A stretch of 64,000 bases of DNA from Serratia sp. FDAARGOS_506 (GCF_003812745.1 NZ_CP033831.1:4754793-4818792); one strand, 5' to 3'; shown: positions 11,721 through 20,793, counted from the first letter of the stretch. Made by a program: numbers and translations. Notes: a model not told the origin generated them from the letters alone.

Positions 11721-12851
11721 ATGGCTTACACCACTTTTTCTCAGACCAAAAACGACCAGCTGCAAGAGCCGATGTTCTTCGGCCAGTCGGTAAACGTTGC
11801 GCGTTTCGACCAGCAAAAGCATGAAATCTTCGAAAAACTGATCGAAAAACAGCTCTCCTTCTTCTGGCGTCCGGAAGAGGTTGACGTCTCCCGCGACCGC
11901 ATCGATTACCAGGCACTGCCGGAGCATGAGAAGCACATCTTCATCAGCAACCTGAAGTATCAGACGCTGCTGGATTCCATCCAGGGCCGCAGCCCGAACG
12001 TCGCCCTGCTGCCGCTGATTTCGATCCCTGAGCTGGAAACCTGGGTAGAAACCTGGTCGTTCTCCGAGACCATCCACTCCCGTTCCTACACTCACATCAT
12101 CCGCAATATCGTCAACGATCCTGCTCTGGTGTTCGACGATATCGTCACCAACGAAGAGATCAAGAAGCGCGCGAAAGACATCTCCGGCTACTACGACGAT
12201 CTGATCGAGATGACCAGCTACTATCACCTGTTGGGTGAAGGCACGCACCAGGTGAACGGTAAAACCGTCACCGTCAATCTGCGCGCGCTGAAAAAGCAGC
12301 TGTACCTGTGCCTGATGAGCGTGAACGCGCTGGAAGCGATCCGCTTCTACGTCAGCTTTGCCTGCTCCTTCGCGTTCGCCGAGCGCGAACTGATGGAAGG
12401 CAACGCCAAAATCATCAAGCTGATCGCCCGCGACGAAGCGCTGCACCTGACCGGCACCCAGCACATGCTGAACCTGATGCGTTCCGGCGCCGACGATCCG
12501 GAAATGGCGGAGATCGCCGAAGAATGTCAGCAGCAGTGCTACGATCTGTTCGTGCTGGCCGCCCAGCAGGAGAAAGAGTGGGCGGAATACCTGTTCCGCG
12601 ACGGCTCGATGATCGGCCTGAACAAAGACATCCTGTGCCAGTATGTGGAGTACATCACCAATATCCGCATGCAGGCGGTCGGCCTCGGTCTGCCGTTCGA
12701 AACCCGCTCCAACCCGATCCCGTGGATCAACGCCTGGTTGGTGTCCGACAACGTGCAGGTGGCGCCGCAGGAAGTGGAAGTGAGCTCCTACCTGGTTGGC
12801 CAGATCGACTCGGAGATCAACGCCGACGACCTGAGCGACTTCGAACTGTAA
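11721..12851 (+). CDS. nrdB: Class Ia ribonucleotide reductase, beta subunit
   Basis: Small subunit holding the diferric-tyrosyl radical cofactor used by NrdA. It has 376 residues, the usual size. The radical Tyr is in [14 protein letters not shown], and iron ligands are recognisable in the surrounding EXXH and later in ERELMEG and [12 protein letters not shown]. The C-terminal DDLSDFEL peptide is the conserved NrdA-binding tail. It lies 67 bp after nrdA and 3 bp before yfaE. Confidence 0.99.
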   Translation: MAYTTFSQTKNDQLQEPMFFGQSVNVARFDQQKHEIFEKLIEKQLSFFWRPEEVDVSRDRIDYQALPEHEKHIFISNLKYQTLLDSIQGRSPNVALLPLISIPELETWVETWSFSETIHSRSYTHIIRNIVNDPALVFDDIVTNEEIKKRAKDISGYYDDLIEMTSYYHLLGEGTHQVNGKTVTVNLRALKKQLYLCLMSVNALEAIRFYVSFACSFAFAERELMEGNAKIIKLIARDEALHLTGTQHMLNLMRSGADDPEMAEIAEECQQQCYDLFVLAAQQEKEWAEYLFRDGSMIGLNKDILCQYVEYITNIRMQAVGLGLPFETRSNPIPWINAWLVSDNVQVAPQEVEVSSYLVGQIDSEINADDLSDFEL

Positions 12852-12854
12852 GCG

Positions 12855-13115
12855 ATGGCGACGCCAACCGTAACGCTGCGCGCCGCCGGCACGCAACTCT
12901 CCTGCCCCAACAGTGAAAACAGCCTGCTCGACGTGCTGGAACTGCACGACGTGCAGGTGGAGTACCAATGCCGCTCCGGCTATTGCGGCGCCTGCCGCCT
13001 GAAGCTGGTGAAAGGCGAAGTGGCCTACCGCCAACAGCCGCTGGCGTTTATCAACGCCGGTGAAATCCTGCCCTGCTGCTGCATGCCGCTGACGGATATC
13101 GAGCTGGAAATGTAA
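12855..13115 (+). CDS. yfaE: YfaE 2Fe-2S ferredoxin for NrdB cofactor maintenance
   Basis: Small plant-type ferredoxin that supplies electrons to rebuild the diferric-tyrosyl radical of NrdB. It has 86 residues. The cluster Cys are Cys39, Cys44 and Cys47 (QCRSGYCGACRL), with the fourth in the CCC run at residues 74-76. The gene begins 3 bp after the nrdB stop, so it is the last gene of the nrd operon. Family assignment rests on the Cys pattern and the conserved position after nrdB. Confidence 0.95.
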   Translation: MATPTVTLRAAGTQLSCPNSENSLLDVLELHDVQVEYQCRSGYCGACRLKLVKGEVAYRQQPLAFINAGEILPCCCMPLTDIELEM

Positions 13116-13150
13116 AGTCGGGTGCCGGAAACCGCGCCTGGAGACCAGAA

Positions 13151-13168
13151 GGCGGGGTTACCCCCGCC
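13151..13168 (-). terminator. Hairpin between yfaE and the Hok-type gene
   Basis: GGCGGGG TTAC CCCCGCC is a strong 7-bp GC stem. The tails are poor in T on the plus strand and TTCT on the minus strand. It lies just past both yfaE and the Hok-type stop, so it may end either transcript. Confidence 0.5.
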
Positions 13169-13174
13169 CTATGA

Positions 13175-13327
13175 TTACCGCTTCACCTCGCACGCCAACC
13201 TGATCAGGATAGTGATATTTTCCTGGTAGATTTTCAGCTCGCACAGCGAGTCTCTTATCATCCAGATAAATAGCAAAACCGTAATACATACAACGGTTAG
13301 CGAGTGAAACACATGCTTTAAGCGCAT
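13175..13327 (-). CDS. Hok/Gef-family small membrane toxin
   Basis: A 50-residue frame with a strong AGGAGG site 5 nt before its ATG. The protein starts MRLKHVFHSL, continues with one hydrophobic segment (about residues 10-24) and then has RDSLCEL with a Lys next, the Cys-containing motif typical of Hok, Gef and HokA-E toxins. The tail is charged and hydrophobic. Hok proteins insert in the inner membrane and depolarise the cell when expressed. A longer frame from 13358 overlaps it in another phase, as the mok leader frame does in some hok loci. The C-terminal half (YQENITILIRLACEVKR) departs from the usual AYE ending, so activity is uncertain. Confidence 0.75.
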   Translation of the reverse strand: MRLKHVFHSLTVVCITVLLFIWMIRDSLCELKIYQENITILIRLACEVKR

Positions 13328-13329
13328 GC

Positions 13330-13418
13330 TTGCCTCCTTGCTGTGAAGGGGCTACCATACCGGTGTCTAGGCGGTATGTGCAGCCCCATTCTGATTGAGA
13401 GTCAGTCTGGGGCTTTCA
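13330..13418 (+). ncRNA. Candidate Sok-like antisense RNA with promoter and terminator
   Basis: On the strand opposite the Hok leader there is TTGCCT (13330-13335), 17 bp, TACCAT (13353-13358). About 20 bp on is a hairpin, AGCCCCA (13382-13388) with TGGGGCT (13408-13414) and an inner CTGA/TCAG stem, followed by TTTCAT. The predicted RNA is roughly 50 nt, ending in GGGGCTTTC, which resembles the ends of known Sok RNAs as I recall them. The transcript would be complementary to the leader of the Hok-type mRNA. RNA start and end are inferred. Confidence 0.5.
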
Positions 13419-13575
13419 TCTATCCGCCTTGTCACACAATGCCCAAGACGAACAGTCTCAAGCACCCGCCAAAAGAGTAACAGCATTCCCTCGTCGCAAA
13501 TACCCCTATAAGATTATGATTAATCAGGGATATATAACTGTCACCAAAGCCTCTCCGCCCTCATCGCCGGCCTGA

Positions 13576-14397
13576 CTAGCGCCCTTTTCCTGCCGATGCG
13601 GAAAAATAACGCGCCGGAGAATCGCCAAAAGCTTTGCGAAACATCGCGATAAAATTGCTCGGCGAGGCATACCCCAGCGTTTCCGCGATCTGCAGCACCG
13701 TTTCACCTTCGGCCAGCTTCGCCAATGCATATGACAACCGGGCCTGCTGACGCCACTGGGCAAAACTCAACCCCGTCTCACCGATCATCAGCCGCCGCAG
13801 CGTGCGTGGTGACATCGCCCCCCACTCGGCCCAGGCTTCCAGTGAACGCTCGTTCCCCGGCTGCGCCAGCAAGGCCTGCAGAACGCCGGCCAGGCGCGGA
13901 TGGGACGACATCGGCAAATGCAGCGGTTCCGTCGGCGCCAGGCGTATCTCGTCCCGCATCACCTGCGCCATGCGATCCTGCTCCAGGGTGAGCACACTGC
14001 GCTTATCCCAGCCTTCTGCTCGCTGAGCCAGCGCCTGCAGCACGGCGCTGATGCCGATGACGCAGGGTTTATTCGACAGATCGTCACAGGCCGCCGGCGC
14101 CAGCAGCAAACTCCAGCCGCTCAGCGCGCCGCAGACCTGCACCCGGTGCTCCGTCGCCGGCGGGATCCAACCCGCCCGCTGCGGCGGCAGCACCCAATCG
14201 CCGTGCGCCGTGCGCACATGCAGCAAACCGCTTTCGACACATAGCAGCTGCCCGCGCGCATGCTGATGCCAGTCATATTCGCGCGTGCCCAACCGATACT
14301 CCCGGCCCGCCGCATCGCGGCCGCCGAGGGCGATCAGCCAGGGGCCCGCCCGCCATTCACTGCAGTCAGCATCGGCGAAATGAGGGTTATCGTTCAT
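13576..14397 (-). CDS. AraC-family transcriptional regulator
   Basis: 273 residues. The N-terminal half is a cupin-like sensor region (DWHQHARGQLLCVESGLLHVRT, a metal- or ligand-type beta-barrel pattern). The C-terminal third has the double HTH of AraC proteins (MSPRTLRRLMIGETGLSFAQW and VLQIAETLGYASPSNFIAMFRKAFG). The frame can begin at a GTG at 14406; the ATG at 14397 is preferred but neither has a strong ribosome site. It diverges from the FAD monooxygenase with about 114 bp between starts, so it probably controls that gene. The inducer cannot be read from the sequence. Confidence 0.85.
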   Translation of the reverse strand: MNDNPHFADADCSEWRAGPWLIALGGRDAAGREYRLGTREYDWHQHARGQLLCVESGLLHVRTAHGDWVLPPQRAGWIPPATEHRVQVCGALSGWSLLLAPAACDDLSNKPCVIGISAVLQALAQRAEGWDKRSVLTLEQDRMAQVMRDEIRLAPTEPLHLPMSSHPRLAGVLQALLAQPGNERSLEAWAEWGAMSPRTLRRLMIGETGLSFAQWRQQARLSYALAKLAEGETVLQIAETLGYASPSNFIAMFRKAFGDSPARYFSASAGKGR

Positions 14398-14511
14398 ATT
14401 GGCCACTTATCACTATTTTTAGTCCAGATACCGTTATATCAACCTTTTCCCGCACCGACATAATGAAATGCTTCCGGCCGGTCTGTGGCCGCCGACTCAC
14501 GAGGGAACAAG

Positions 14512-15717
14512 ATGACAACACTCAGCATTGGCATTATCGGCGCCGGGCCCGGCGGCCTGTGTCTGGCTCAAGGGCTGCGCCGCTTCGGCATCCACGCCAC
14601 GGTGTTTGAACGCGACACCACGCCGCAAGCGCGCGATCAGGGTTACCGGCTGCGCATCGATCCGACGGGCCAGCAGGCGTTGGCCGCCTGTCTGCCGCCG
14701 GCGCATTACCGGTTGCTCTGCGCCGGCAGTGCGCAAAACAGCGGCGAGAGCAACCTGTGGGACCCGCAGCTTGCCCCGCTCAACGCCCGACGCCCCGAGC
14801 ACTGGCTGCCCTCCAGCCCGCGGCAGGCGCAGGAACCGAGCGGCGACCTCGGCGTTCATCGGCAAACGTTGCGCGAAATCCTGCTCGCCGGTCTGCAAGA
14901 CCGAGTGCGCTTCGGCTATACCCTGTGTGAATTGGCACAAACGCCGCAGGGCGTCGAACTTCAGTTCGCCAACGGCGAACAAGTGCGGGTCGATGTGCTG
15001 ATCGCCGCCGACGGCGTCAACTCGCTGGTGCGGCGGCACTGCCTGCCAGAAGCAGGGCCAGAAGACAGCGGCGCGGTCACCCTCTACGGCAAAACGCCGC
15101 TCGATGCGGCGACCCGTGCCCAATTGCCCCCCGAATTGCTGCACGGCGTGTCGGTCGTCTTCGCCGACGGCTTATCGCTGGTGATTGAACCGATGCGCTT
15201 TCAGGCGCCCATGGCGCAGCTGGCAGCCGACTATGCGCCGGATTGCCCTCTCACGCCGGTCGACGACTATCTCTATTGGGCCTGTATCGGAACGGCTGAA
15301 CGGCTCGGCGGACCGGCGCGGGCGGAGGGAAGCGCTGCGCTGCAGGCGCGCGTACGGCATATCTCGCAGGGATGGGCTCCCGCCTTGCAAACGGCATTAG
15401 CACTGGCGGATCCCCAGGCGCTCAGCGTGCGGGCGGTGCAGGTCACGAAGGCGATGCCGGTGTGGCACAACGAACGCATCGCCTTTCTCGGCGACGCCGT
15501 GCACGCCATGAGCCCGGCAGGAGGACTCGGCGCCAACACCGCGTTGGCGGACGCCGCCAGCCTGACGACACATCTGGCACAGGCCGGCGGCGCCGCGCAG
15601 GCACTCAAGGGCTATGGTATAGAACTGGAAGTGCGGGGTACGGCGGCGATACGCCTTTCACGTCTGGCGTCCGAACAGCTACTGCAGAACAGTGAGGCCG
15701 GTCACTCAGCGCTATGA
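14512..15717 (+). CDS. FAD-dependent monooxygenase of the aromatic hydroxylase family
   Basis: 401 residues. The N-terminal Rossmann motif GIIGAGPGGLCLAQGLRRFGI binds FAD, the middle DVLIAADGVNSLVRR is the second dinucleotide motif, and FLGDAVHAMSPAGGLGANTALADA is the GD motif that contacts the FAD ribityl chain. This is the group A flavoprotein hydroxylase architecture that includes PobA, TetX-like and rifampicin monooxygenase enzymes; the substrate is not evident. The start at 14512 has GAGGGA 5 nt upstream; the frame from 14485 lacks such a site. Likely paired with the divergent AraC regulator. Confidence 0.85.
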   Translation: MTTLSIGIIGAGPGGLCLAQGLRRFGIHATVFERDTTPQARDQGYRLRIDPTGQQALAACLPPAHYRLLCAGSAQNSGESNLWDPQLAPLNARRPEHWLPSSPRQAQEPSGDLGVHRQTLREILLAGLQDRVRFGYTLCELAQTPQGVELQFANGEQVRVDVLIAADGVNSLVRRHCLPEAGPEDSGAVTLYGKTPLDAATRAQLPPELLHGVSVVFADGLSLVIEPMRFQAPMAQLAADYAPDCPLTPVDDYLYWACIGTAERLGGPARAEGSAALQARVRHISQGWAPALQTALALADPQALSVRAVQVTKAMPVWHNERIAFLGDAVHAMSPAGGLGANTALADAASLTTHLAQAGGAAQALKGYGIELEVRGTAAIRLSRLASEQLLQNSEAGHSAL

Positions 15718-15720
15718 CCG

Positions 15721-16917
15721 TCACTCGATAATTTCCACCACCTCCAGCCAGGCGTTTTTACCGCACGCCTGGCCCCCATTCAGCCAGCGGCGCAACATAT
15801 CCAGCGCCAGCATCGCCACCGACTCCTGACGCAGCCGCAAGCCGTGGCGCGACGCACGATAACGCACGGTCTGGCCAATGCCGCCACGCGGCGTGTGGAG
15901 CGCAATGCTCACCTGCTCGTCGCGCATGGCGCTGACCGCCAATGCCAACGGCGCACCGGTCAATTCCGCCAGCGAGCGGGCGCGCGCCAGCGTCGTTTCC
16001 AGCGTTTCGATACAGTGCGCTGGCAGCAGCTCGCCCCCCGCCAGCGGCGCTCCTTCGCTCTGCAACTGCAGATTGATCAACCCGGCGCTGAACTGCTCGC
16101 TCAACGCCAGTTTCAGCCCTTGCTGATTCAGGCGCTGGGTCAGCATCGCCGGCAACCCGGCGGTGCCTTCAAAGAGGCAATTGTCCCCCGCTACCTCGCG
16201 CACGCGCCGCCAGGCCTGCTCCATTTCCGCACGCCGGCTTTCCGGCCCGGTCAGCTTCAGCTCGATAATCGGGCTGGATGAACGATAACCCAACACCACC
16301 TCCGGCGGCAGCGGCATACCGTCCAGTTCGGCGGCCAGATCGCTCTCGGAGGTGCCGAAGGTGGTCAGGCGCAGGCACAGCGGCGGTGCCGGTAAAGTGA
16401 AGCGCTGGCGTAGGCGCGGCACAATCTGCTGTTCGACCATCACTTTGAATTCCGACGGTACGCCGGGGGTGAAGAACATGTGGCATTTGTTCAGCTGCAG
16501 CGCAAAGCCGCAGGCGGTGCCCACCGGGTTATCCAACATTTCCGCGTTGGCCGGGATCTGTGCCTGCTTGCGGTTGGAAGGGGCCATCGGCCGCCCGCGC
16601 TCGGCGAAATAGGCCTCCATGCGCGCCAGCCAGTCGGCCCGTTCAACCAGCTCTACGCCACAGGCTTTTGCGGCGGCCAACGCGCTGAGATCGTCGCTGG
16701 TCGGCCCCAGACCGCCGTTGACGATCAGCACATCGGCAATATGGCTTCGTTCCTGCAGGATCTCGATCAACGCAGAGAGGCTGTCCCCGACCGTTTCCCG
16801 CCCGCTCATCGGTACCCCCTGCTGGAACAGGTAGTCCGCCAGCCAGGCGGCGTTGGTATCAATAATTTGCCCGTGCAGCACCTCATCACCGGTGCTGAGC
16901 ATCTCCACCCTTAACAT
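15721..16917 (-). CDS. yfaY: CinA-like protein YfaY
   Basis: 398 residues of the CinA family, closest to E. coli YfaY as recalled. The N-terminal MoCF (molybdopterin-binding-like) domain has STGDEVLHGQIIDTN and VNGGLGPTSDD. The C-terminal half corresponds to the CinA nicotinamide-nucleotide amidase domain but is diverged in YfaY proteins, which are usually reported to lack strong amidase activity, so the function stays open. The ATG at 16917 with GGGAG upstream is preferred over the GTG-initiated frame five codons earlier. It converges with the monooxygenase, 3 bp apart. Confidence 0.9.
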   Translation of the reverse strand: MLRVEMLSTGDEVLHGQIIDTNAAWLADYLFQQGVPMSGRETVGDSLSALIEILQERSHIADVLIVNGGLGPTSDDLSALAAAKACGVELVERADWLARMEAYFAERGRPMAPSNRKQAQIPANAEMLDNPVGTACGFALQLNKCHMFFTPGVPSEFKVMVEQQIVPRLRQRFTLPAPPLCLRLTTFGTSESDLAAELDGMPLPPEVVLGYRSSSPIIELKLTGPESRRAEMEQAWRRVREVAGDNCLFEGTAGLPAMLTQRLNQQGLKLALSEQFSAGLINLQLQSEGAPLAGGELLPAHCIETLETTLARARSLAELTGAPLALAVSAMRDEQVSIALHTPRGGIGQTVRYRASRHGLRLRQESVAMLALDMLRRWLNGGQACGKNAWLEVVEIIE

Positions 16918-17038
16918 TGATCTCTCCCACATTTTTTGGTCATTCCACTATAGAAGCCCGTAAATAACTTTTCACTAGCCGCCTGCGGATAATTTCAGCC
17001 ATGGGTTCGTTCTTCATGCGTCATGCAGTCCACCGCAA

Positions 17039-17056
17039 TGTAAACATTATTGTACA
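17039..17056 (+). promoter_or_regulatory. TyrR box upstream of tyrP
   Basis: TGTAAACATTATTGTACA matches the TyrR consensus TGTAAA-N6-TTTACA with one mismatch. It is centred about 61 bp before the predicted transcription start of tyrP. In E. coli TyrR represses tyrP with tyrosine and activates it with phenylalanine. Confidence 0.75.
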
Positions 17057-17073
17057 TCACGCGTAACGCCGGT

Positions 17074-17102
17074 TTGACACAAATTAGGGCTTCCACTATC
17101 CT
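17074..17102 (+). promoter_or_regulatory. Predicted tyrP promoter
   Basis: Perfect TTGACA (17074-17079), 17-bp spacer, TATCCT (17097-17102); transcription start near 17109, leader about 54 nt. Confidence 0.65.
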
Positions 17103-17162
17103 GCCATCCTCATAAATCGTTACCTATAATTTTCAAAATCTTTCGGCTGGTAGAGAAAAAAC

Positions 17163-18371
17163 GTGAAGAATCGCACTCTTGGCAGTGTTTTTATCGTGGC
17201 GGGCACCACCATTGGCGCCGGGATGCTGGCGATGCCGCTGGCGGCGGCCGGCGTCGGCTTCGGCGTCACGCTGGCCTTACTGGTCGGGCTGTGGCTATTG
17301 ATGTGTTACACCGCGCTGCTGCTGGTAGAAGTCTACCAGCATGAGCAAGCGGACACCGGTTTGGGCACGCTCGCCAAACGTTATCTCGGCGGCGGCGGCC
17401 AGTGGCTGACCAGCTTCAGCATGATGTTCCTGATGTACGCCCTCACCGCCGCCTACATCAGCGGAGCCGGAGAACTGCTCGCCACCAGCATCAGCCAATG
17501 GACGTCGCAGGACTTCCCGGTATCGCTCGGCGTACTGCTGTTCACCCTGGTGGCCGGCGGCGTAGTGTGCATCGGCACCCACTCGGTCGACTTGTTCAAC
17601 CGCATCCTGTTCAGCGCCAAAGTGGTGTTCCTGGTGGTGATGCTCGGCCTGATGTTGCCGAATATCCACCAGACCAACCTGATGACGCTGCCGCTGGAGC
17701 AGGGCCTGGCGCTGTCGGCCATTCCGGTGATCTTCACCTCTTTCGGCTTCCACGGCAGCGTGCCGAGCATCGTCAACTACATGGGCGGCAACATTCGCAA
17801 ACTGCGCTGGGTGTTTATCATCGGCAGCGCGATCCCGCTGATTGCCTATATCTTCTGGCAGGTGGCGACGCTGGGCAGCATCAGCTCCGATACCTTCGTC
17901 GGCATTCTGGCGCAGCAGGCCGGGCTGAACGGCCTGCTACAGGCGGTACGCGACGCAGTAGCTTCGCCGCACGTTGAACTGGCGGTGCACCTGTTTGCCG
18001 ACTTGGCGCTGGCGACTTCGTTCCTCGGCGTTGCGCTTGGGCTGTTCGATTTCCTGGCCGACCTGTTCAAGCGGCAAGATAACGTGCGTGGCCGCCTGCA
18101 AACCGGCGCCATCACCTTCCTGCCGCCGCTGGCCTTCGCGCTGTTCTACCCGCGCGGCTTCGTGCTGGCGTTGGGATTTGCCGCCATCGCTCTGTCGGTG
18201 CTGGCGCTGCTGCTGCCTTCGCTGCTGGTGTGGAAAACCCGCCAAAAGCATCAGGCGCAGTACCGCGTCTGGGGCGGTACGCCTGCGCTGGCGTTGGTGT
18301 TTGTCTGCGGGGTGACGGTGATCGCCATCCAACTGGGCATCGCCAGCGGCATGCTGCCGGCGGTCGGGTAA
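17163..18371 (+). CDS. tyrP: Tyrosine-specific transporter TyrP
   Basis: Inner-membrane proton symporter for tyrosine, of the aromatic amino acid permease (HAAAP) family with Mtr and TnaB. It has 402 residues, about 11 hydrophobic segments, and the conserved N-terminus [22 protein letters not shown]. Long blocks such as [14 protein letters not shown] and [19 protein letters not shown] are what I recall from E. coli TyrP rather than Mtr or TnaB. It is transcribed alone from a promoter with a TyrR box, and ends at a strong hairpin shared with yfaZ. Confidence 0.95.
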   Translation: MKNRTLGSVFIVAGTTIGAGMLAMPLAAAGVGFGVTLALLVGLWLLMCYTALLLVEVYQHEQADTGLGTLAKRYLGGGGQWLTSFSMMFLMYALTAAYISGAGELLATSISQWTSQDFPVSLGVLLFTLVAGGVVCIGTHSVDLFNRILFSAKVVFLVVMLGLMLPNIHQTNLMTLPLEQGLALSAIPVIFTSFGFHGSVPSIVNYMGGNIRKLRWVFIIGSAIPLIAYIFWQVATLGSISSDTFVGILAQQAGLNGLLQAVRDAVASPHVELAVHLFADLALATSFLGVALGLFDFLADLFKRQDNVRGRLQTGAITFLPPLAFALFYPRGFVLALGFAAIALSVLALLLPSLLVWKTRQKHQAQYRVWGGTPALALVFVCGVTVIAIQLGIASGMLPAVG

Positions 18372-18399
18372 GCGACGAAAGAAAAGAAATGATAAAGAG

Positions 18400-18425
18400 A
18401 AAGGGGCCGCGATGGCCCCTTTTTG
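18400..18425 (+). terminator. Bidirectional terminator between tyrP and yfaZ
   Basis: AAGGGGCC (18401-18408) pairs with GGCCCCTT (18414-18421), loop GCGAT, then TTTTG on the plus strand and an A/T-rich tail on the other. It fits rho-independent termination of tyrP and convergent yfaZ. Confidence 0.85.
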
Positions 18426-18432
18426 CTGAGCG

Positions 18433-18972
18433 TCAGAAGCTCAGACCGACACCGACATAAGGACCATCGGCCAGGGTGTTGTCGCGACGCCCGTCTTTGC
18501 CTTCCATCTGCATGTAACGGTAGCCCACGTCCACGCTCAGCGGACGGAACTTCCAGCGCAGGCCGCCGCTGGCTTCGTTATAGGCCTTAACGCCGCTGGT
18601 GAAAGACTCAGGGGCAAAGTAACCTTCGCCGTGCAGACTGAAGTAACGGTTAATTTCCCACTCCAGGCCGCCGCCCAGCGCCACCGCCCCGCCGCTCTTG
18701 CCGTCTTTCGGACTGAGGTACAGCGCCTTGGCGCCCACGGTCGCCGTCAACGGCCCCAGCGGCACGCCGAAGTTCAATCCCAGACTGCCGACGTTGCCGT
18801 CGTGGTCGCTGCGCGCCCAGTTGCCGGTCAGGCCCAAGCCTGAAGAGCCGGTGCTCATGCCAACGCCCAGGTTGGTGTAGTGTTGCCCGGCTTCGCCCGA
18901 CACGCTGATGGCGTTTGCCGCACCGGTCACAAACAGCAATCCTGCCGCGCACGCGACCCAAGTCTTTTTCAT
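18433..18972 (-). CDS. yfaZ: YfaZ family outer membrane protein
   Basis: 179 residues. A classical signal peptide (MKKTW, hydrophobic core, cleavage after AANA near residue 21) is followed by beta-strand-like alternating sequence ending in GVGLSF, the terminal aromatic expected of an outer-membrane beta barrel. Conserved blocks GEAGQHYTNL, LGLNFGVPLGPLTATVGAKALYL and DNTLADGPYVGVG match recalled E. coli YfaZ. Function unknown. The second ATG at 18972 has GAGGGA 6 nt upstream; the longer frame to 19017 adds an N-terminus that would spoil the signal peptide. Confidence 0.9.
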   Translation of the reverse strand: MKKTWVACAAGLLFVTGAANAISVSGEAGQHYTNLGVGMSTGSSGLGLTGNWARSDHDGNVGSLGLNFGVPLGPLTATVGAKALYLSPKDGKSGGAVALGGGLEWEINRYFSLHGEGYFAPESFTSGVKAYNEASGGLRWKFRPLSVDVGYRYMQMEGKDGRRDNTLADGPYVGVGLSF

Positions 18973-19310
18973 CATCTTTCCCTCTGGTTTGTCATCCGTA
19001 CCGAATGATCGAATCAACGCAAAATAATAACGTCACGAGTCTATACCAAAGCGCAATGCGTCTTTAAGGGATAAAAGCGAAAAAATTCTTCAATAATCAA
19101 ATAAATGTAAATATTTGCAAACAAGGCTCTATATTCGTCAAGGCGATGCCAACGATAACCGAGACCTATTTGCCGCCGCTCGGCAATAGGTCTACAACTA
19201 GTAGTGGCTTTGACCAAGGTCAGGGGAAAAAGCCCCGCCAAAGGACTATGCTGATGAACGCTTAAACCGCCCGAGTCTTTACTTAACTGCACTACGATAA
19301 GGAGCAAGTG
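18973..19310. promoter_or_regulatory. yfaZ-katA divergent intergenic region
   Basis: 338 bp without a gene. It is AT-rich to about 19130, then has a strong imperfect hairpin (19162-19193, listed separately) and a katA leader. No clear OxyR or Fur site was recognised by eye. Confidence 0.7.
19162..19193 (+). repeat. Inverted repeat upstream of katA
   Basis: AGACCTAT (19162-19169) pairs with ATAGGTCT (19186-19193) and TGCCG (19171-19175) with CGGCA (19181-19185), with one bulged T and a CCGCT loop. It is about 120 bp before the katA start and is not followed by a T run, so an operator or mRNA leader structure is more likely than a terminator. Confidence 0.6.
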
Positions 19311-20747
19311 ATGAGCAAGAAAGGACTGACCACCGCAGCCGGCGCCCCGGTTGTCGACAACAATAACGTGATCACCGCAGGCAAACGCGGCCCGATGCTG
19401 TTGCAGGACGTGTGGTTCCTGGAGAAACTGGCCCACTTCGACCGTGAAGTCATTCCAGAACGCCGCATGCACGCCAAGGGATCCGGCGCCTACGGCACCT
19501 TTACTGTTACCCATGACATCACCCGCTATACGCGCGCCAAGATTTTCTCCGAGGTCGGTAAGCAGACCGACATGTTTATCCGCTTCTCCACCGTCGCCGG
19601 TGAGCGCGGCGCGGCCGACGCCGAGCGCGACATTCGCGGCTTCGCCATGAAGTTCTATACCGAAGAAGGCAACTGGGATTTGGTGGGGAACGATACGCCG
19701 GTGTTCTATCTGCGCGATCCGCTGAAATTCCCCGATCTCAACCACGTGGTGAAACGCGATCCGCATACCAACCTGCGCAACCCGGTGTACAAATGGGACT
19801 TCTTCTCCCACCTGCCGGAATCGCTGCACCAGCTGACCATCGACTTCAGCGATCGCGGTATTCCGAAATCCTACCGCCACATGCACGGCTTCGGTAGCCA
19901 CACCTTCAGTTTTATCAATGCCGCCAACGAACGTTTCTGGGTGAAATTCCACTTCCGCTGCGAGCAGGGCATTGAAAACCTGATGGATGAAGAAGCGGAA
20001 GCGATCATCGCCAAGGATCGCGAAAGCTCACAGCGCGATCTGTTCGACGCGATCAAACGCGGCGACTTCCCGCGCTGGAAGCTGCAAATTCAGATCATGC
20101 CGGAACACGAAGCGTCGCAGACGCCATACAACCCGTTCGATCTGACCAAGGTGTGGCCGCACGGCGACTATCCGCTGATCGACGTCGGCTATTTCGAGCT
20201 AAACCGCAACCCCGACAATTACTTCTCCGAGGTTGAGCAGGTGGCGATGAACCCCGCCAACGTGGTGCCGGGCATCAGTTTCTCGCCGGATAAAATGCTG
20301 CAGGGCCGTCTGTTCTCCTATGGCGATGCGCACCGCTATCGCCTGGGCGTTAACCACCACCAGATCCCGGTGAACGGCGCCAAATGCCCGTTCCACAACT
20401 ACCATCGCGACGGCGCGATGCGCGTGGACGGCAACAGCGGCAACGGCGCCACCTACGAACCGAACAGCTTCGGCCTGTTCCAGGAGCAGCCGGACTTCAG
20501 CGAACCGCCGCTGAGCATTGAGGGGGCAGCCGACCACTGGAATCATCGTGAAGATGACGATTACTACAGCCAGCCGCGCGCGCTGTTCAACCTGCTGAGC
20601 GCCGAAGAGCACCAGCGCATGTTCACCCGCATCGCCGGCGAACTGTCGCAAGTGCCGGAACACATCCAGCGCCGTCAGGTCGAACTGTTCACCAAGGTAC
20701 ACCCGGACTACGGCGCCGGCGTCGCCAAGGCATTGGGACTGAAATAA
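19311..20747 (+). CDS. katA: Monofunctional heme catalase (clade 3)
   Basis: Breaks down hydrogen peroxide in the cytoplasm. It has 478 residues, the size of small-subunit catalases. Distal heme His54 lies in [12 protein letters not shown], Asn127 in [13 protein letters not shown], and the proximal heme ligand Tyr337 in [15 protein letters not shown]. The ATG at 19311 has AAGGAG 6 nt upstream; a GTG one codon before is not needed. It is a different enzyme from E. coli KatE and KatG. Convergent with menE with a terminator overlapping the menE stop. The symbol follows common use for this family. Confidence 0.93.
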   Translation: MSKKGLTTAAGAPVVDNNNVITAGKRGPMLLQDVWFLEKLAHFDREVIPERRMHAKGSGAYGTFTVTHDITRYTRAKIFSEVGKQTDMFIRFSTVAGERGAADAERDIRGFAMKFYTEEGNWDLVGNDTPVFYLRDPLKFPDLNHVVKRDPHTNLRNPVYKWDFFSHLPESLHQLTIDFSDRGIPKSYRHMHGFGSHTFSFINAANERFWVKFHFRCEQGIENLMDEEAEAIIAKDRESSQRDLFDAIKRGDFPRWKLQIQIMPEHEASQTPYNPFDLTKVWPHGDYPLIDVGYFELNRNPDNYFSEVEQVAMNPANVVPGISFSPDKMLQGRLFSYGDAHRYRLGVNHHQIPVNGAKCPFHNYHRDGAMRVDGNSGNGATYEPNSFGLFQEQPDFSEPPLSIEGAADHWNHREDDDYYSQPRALFNLLSAEEHQRMFTRIAGELSQVPEHIQRRQVELFTKVHPDYGAGVAKALGLK

Positions 20748-20768
20748 CCCGCCGTCATCATCCGTTCA

Positions 20769-20793
20769 GCCGCCCTTTCGGGCGGCTTTTTTA
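20769..20793 (+). terminator. Terminator of katA
   Basis: GCCGCCC TTTC GGGCGGC (20769-20786) followed by TTTTTT. The T run reaches into the stop codon of the convergent menE. Confidence 0.88.

Noticed and set aside
13158..13358. 66-codon frame overlapping the Hok-type toxin
   Set aside because: Not called as a gene. It could be a mok-like leader frame but it has no recognisable protein family; only the 50-codon frame shows the Hok signature.
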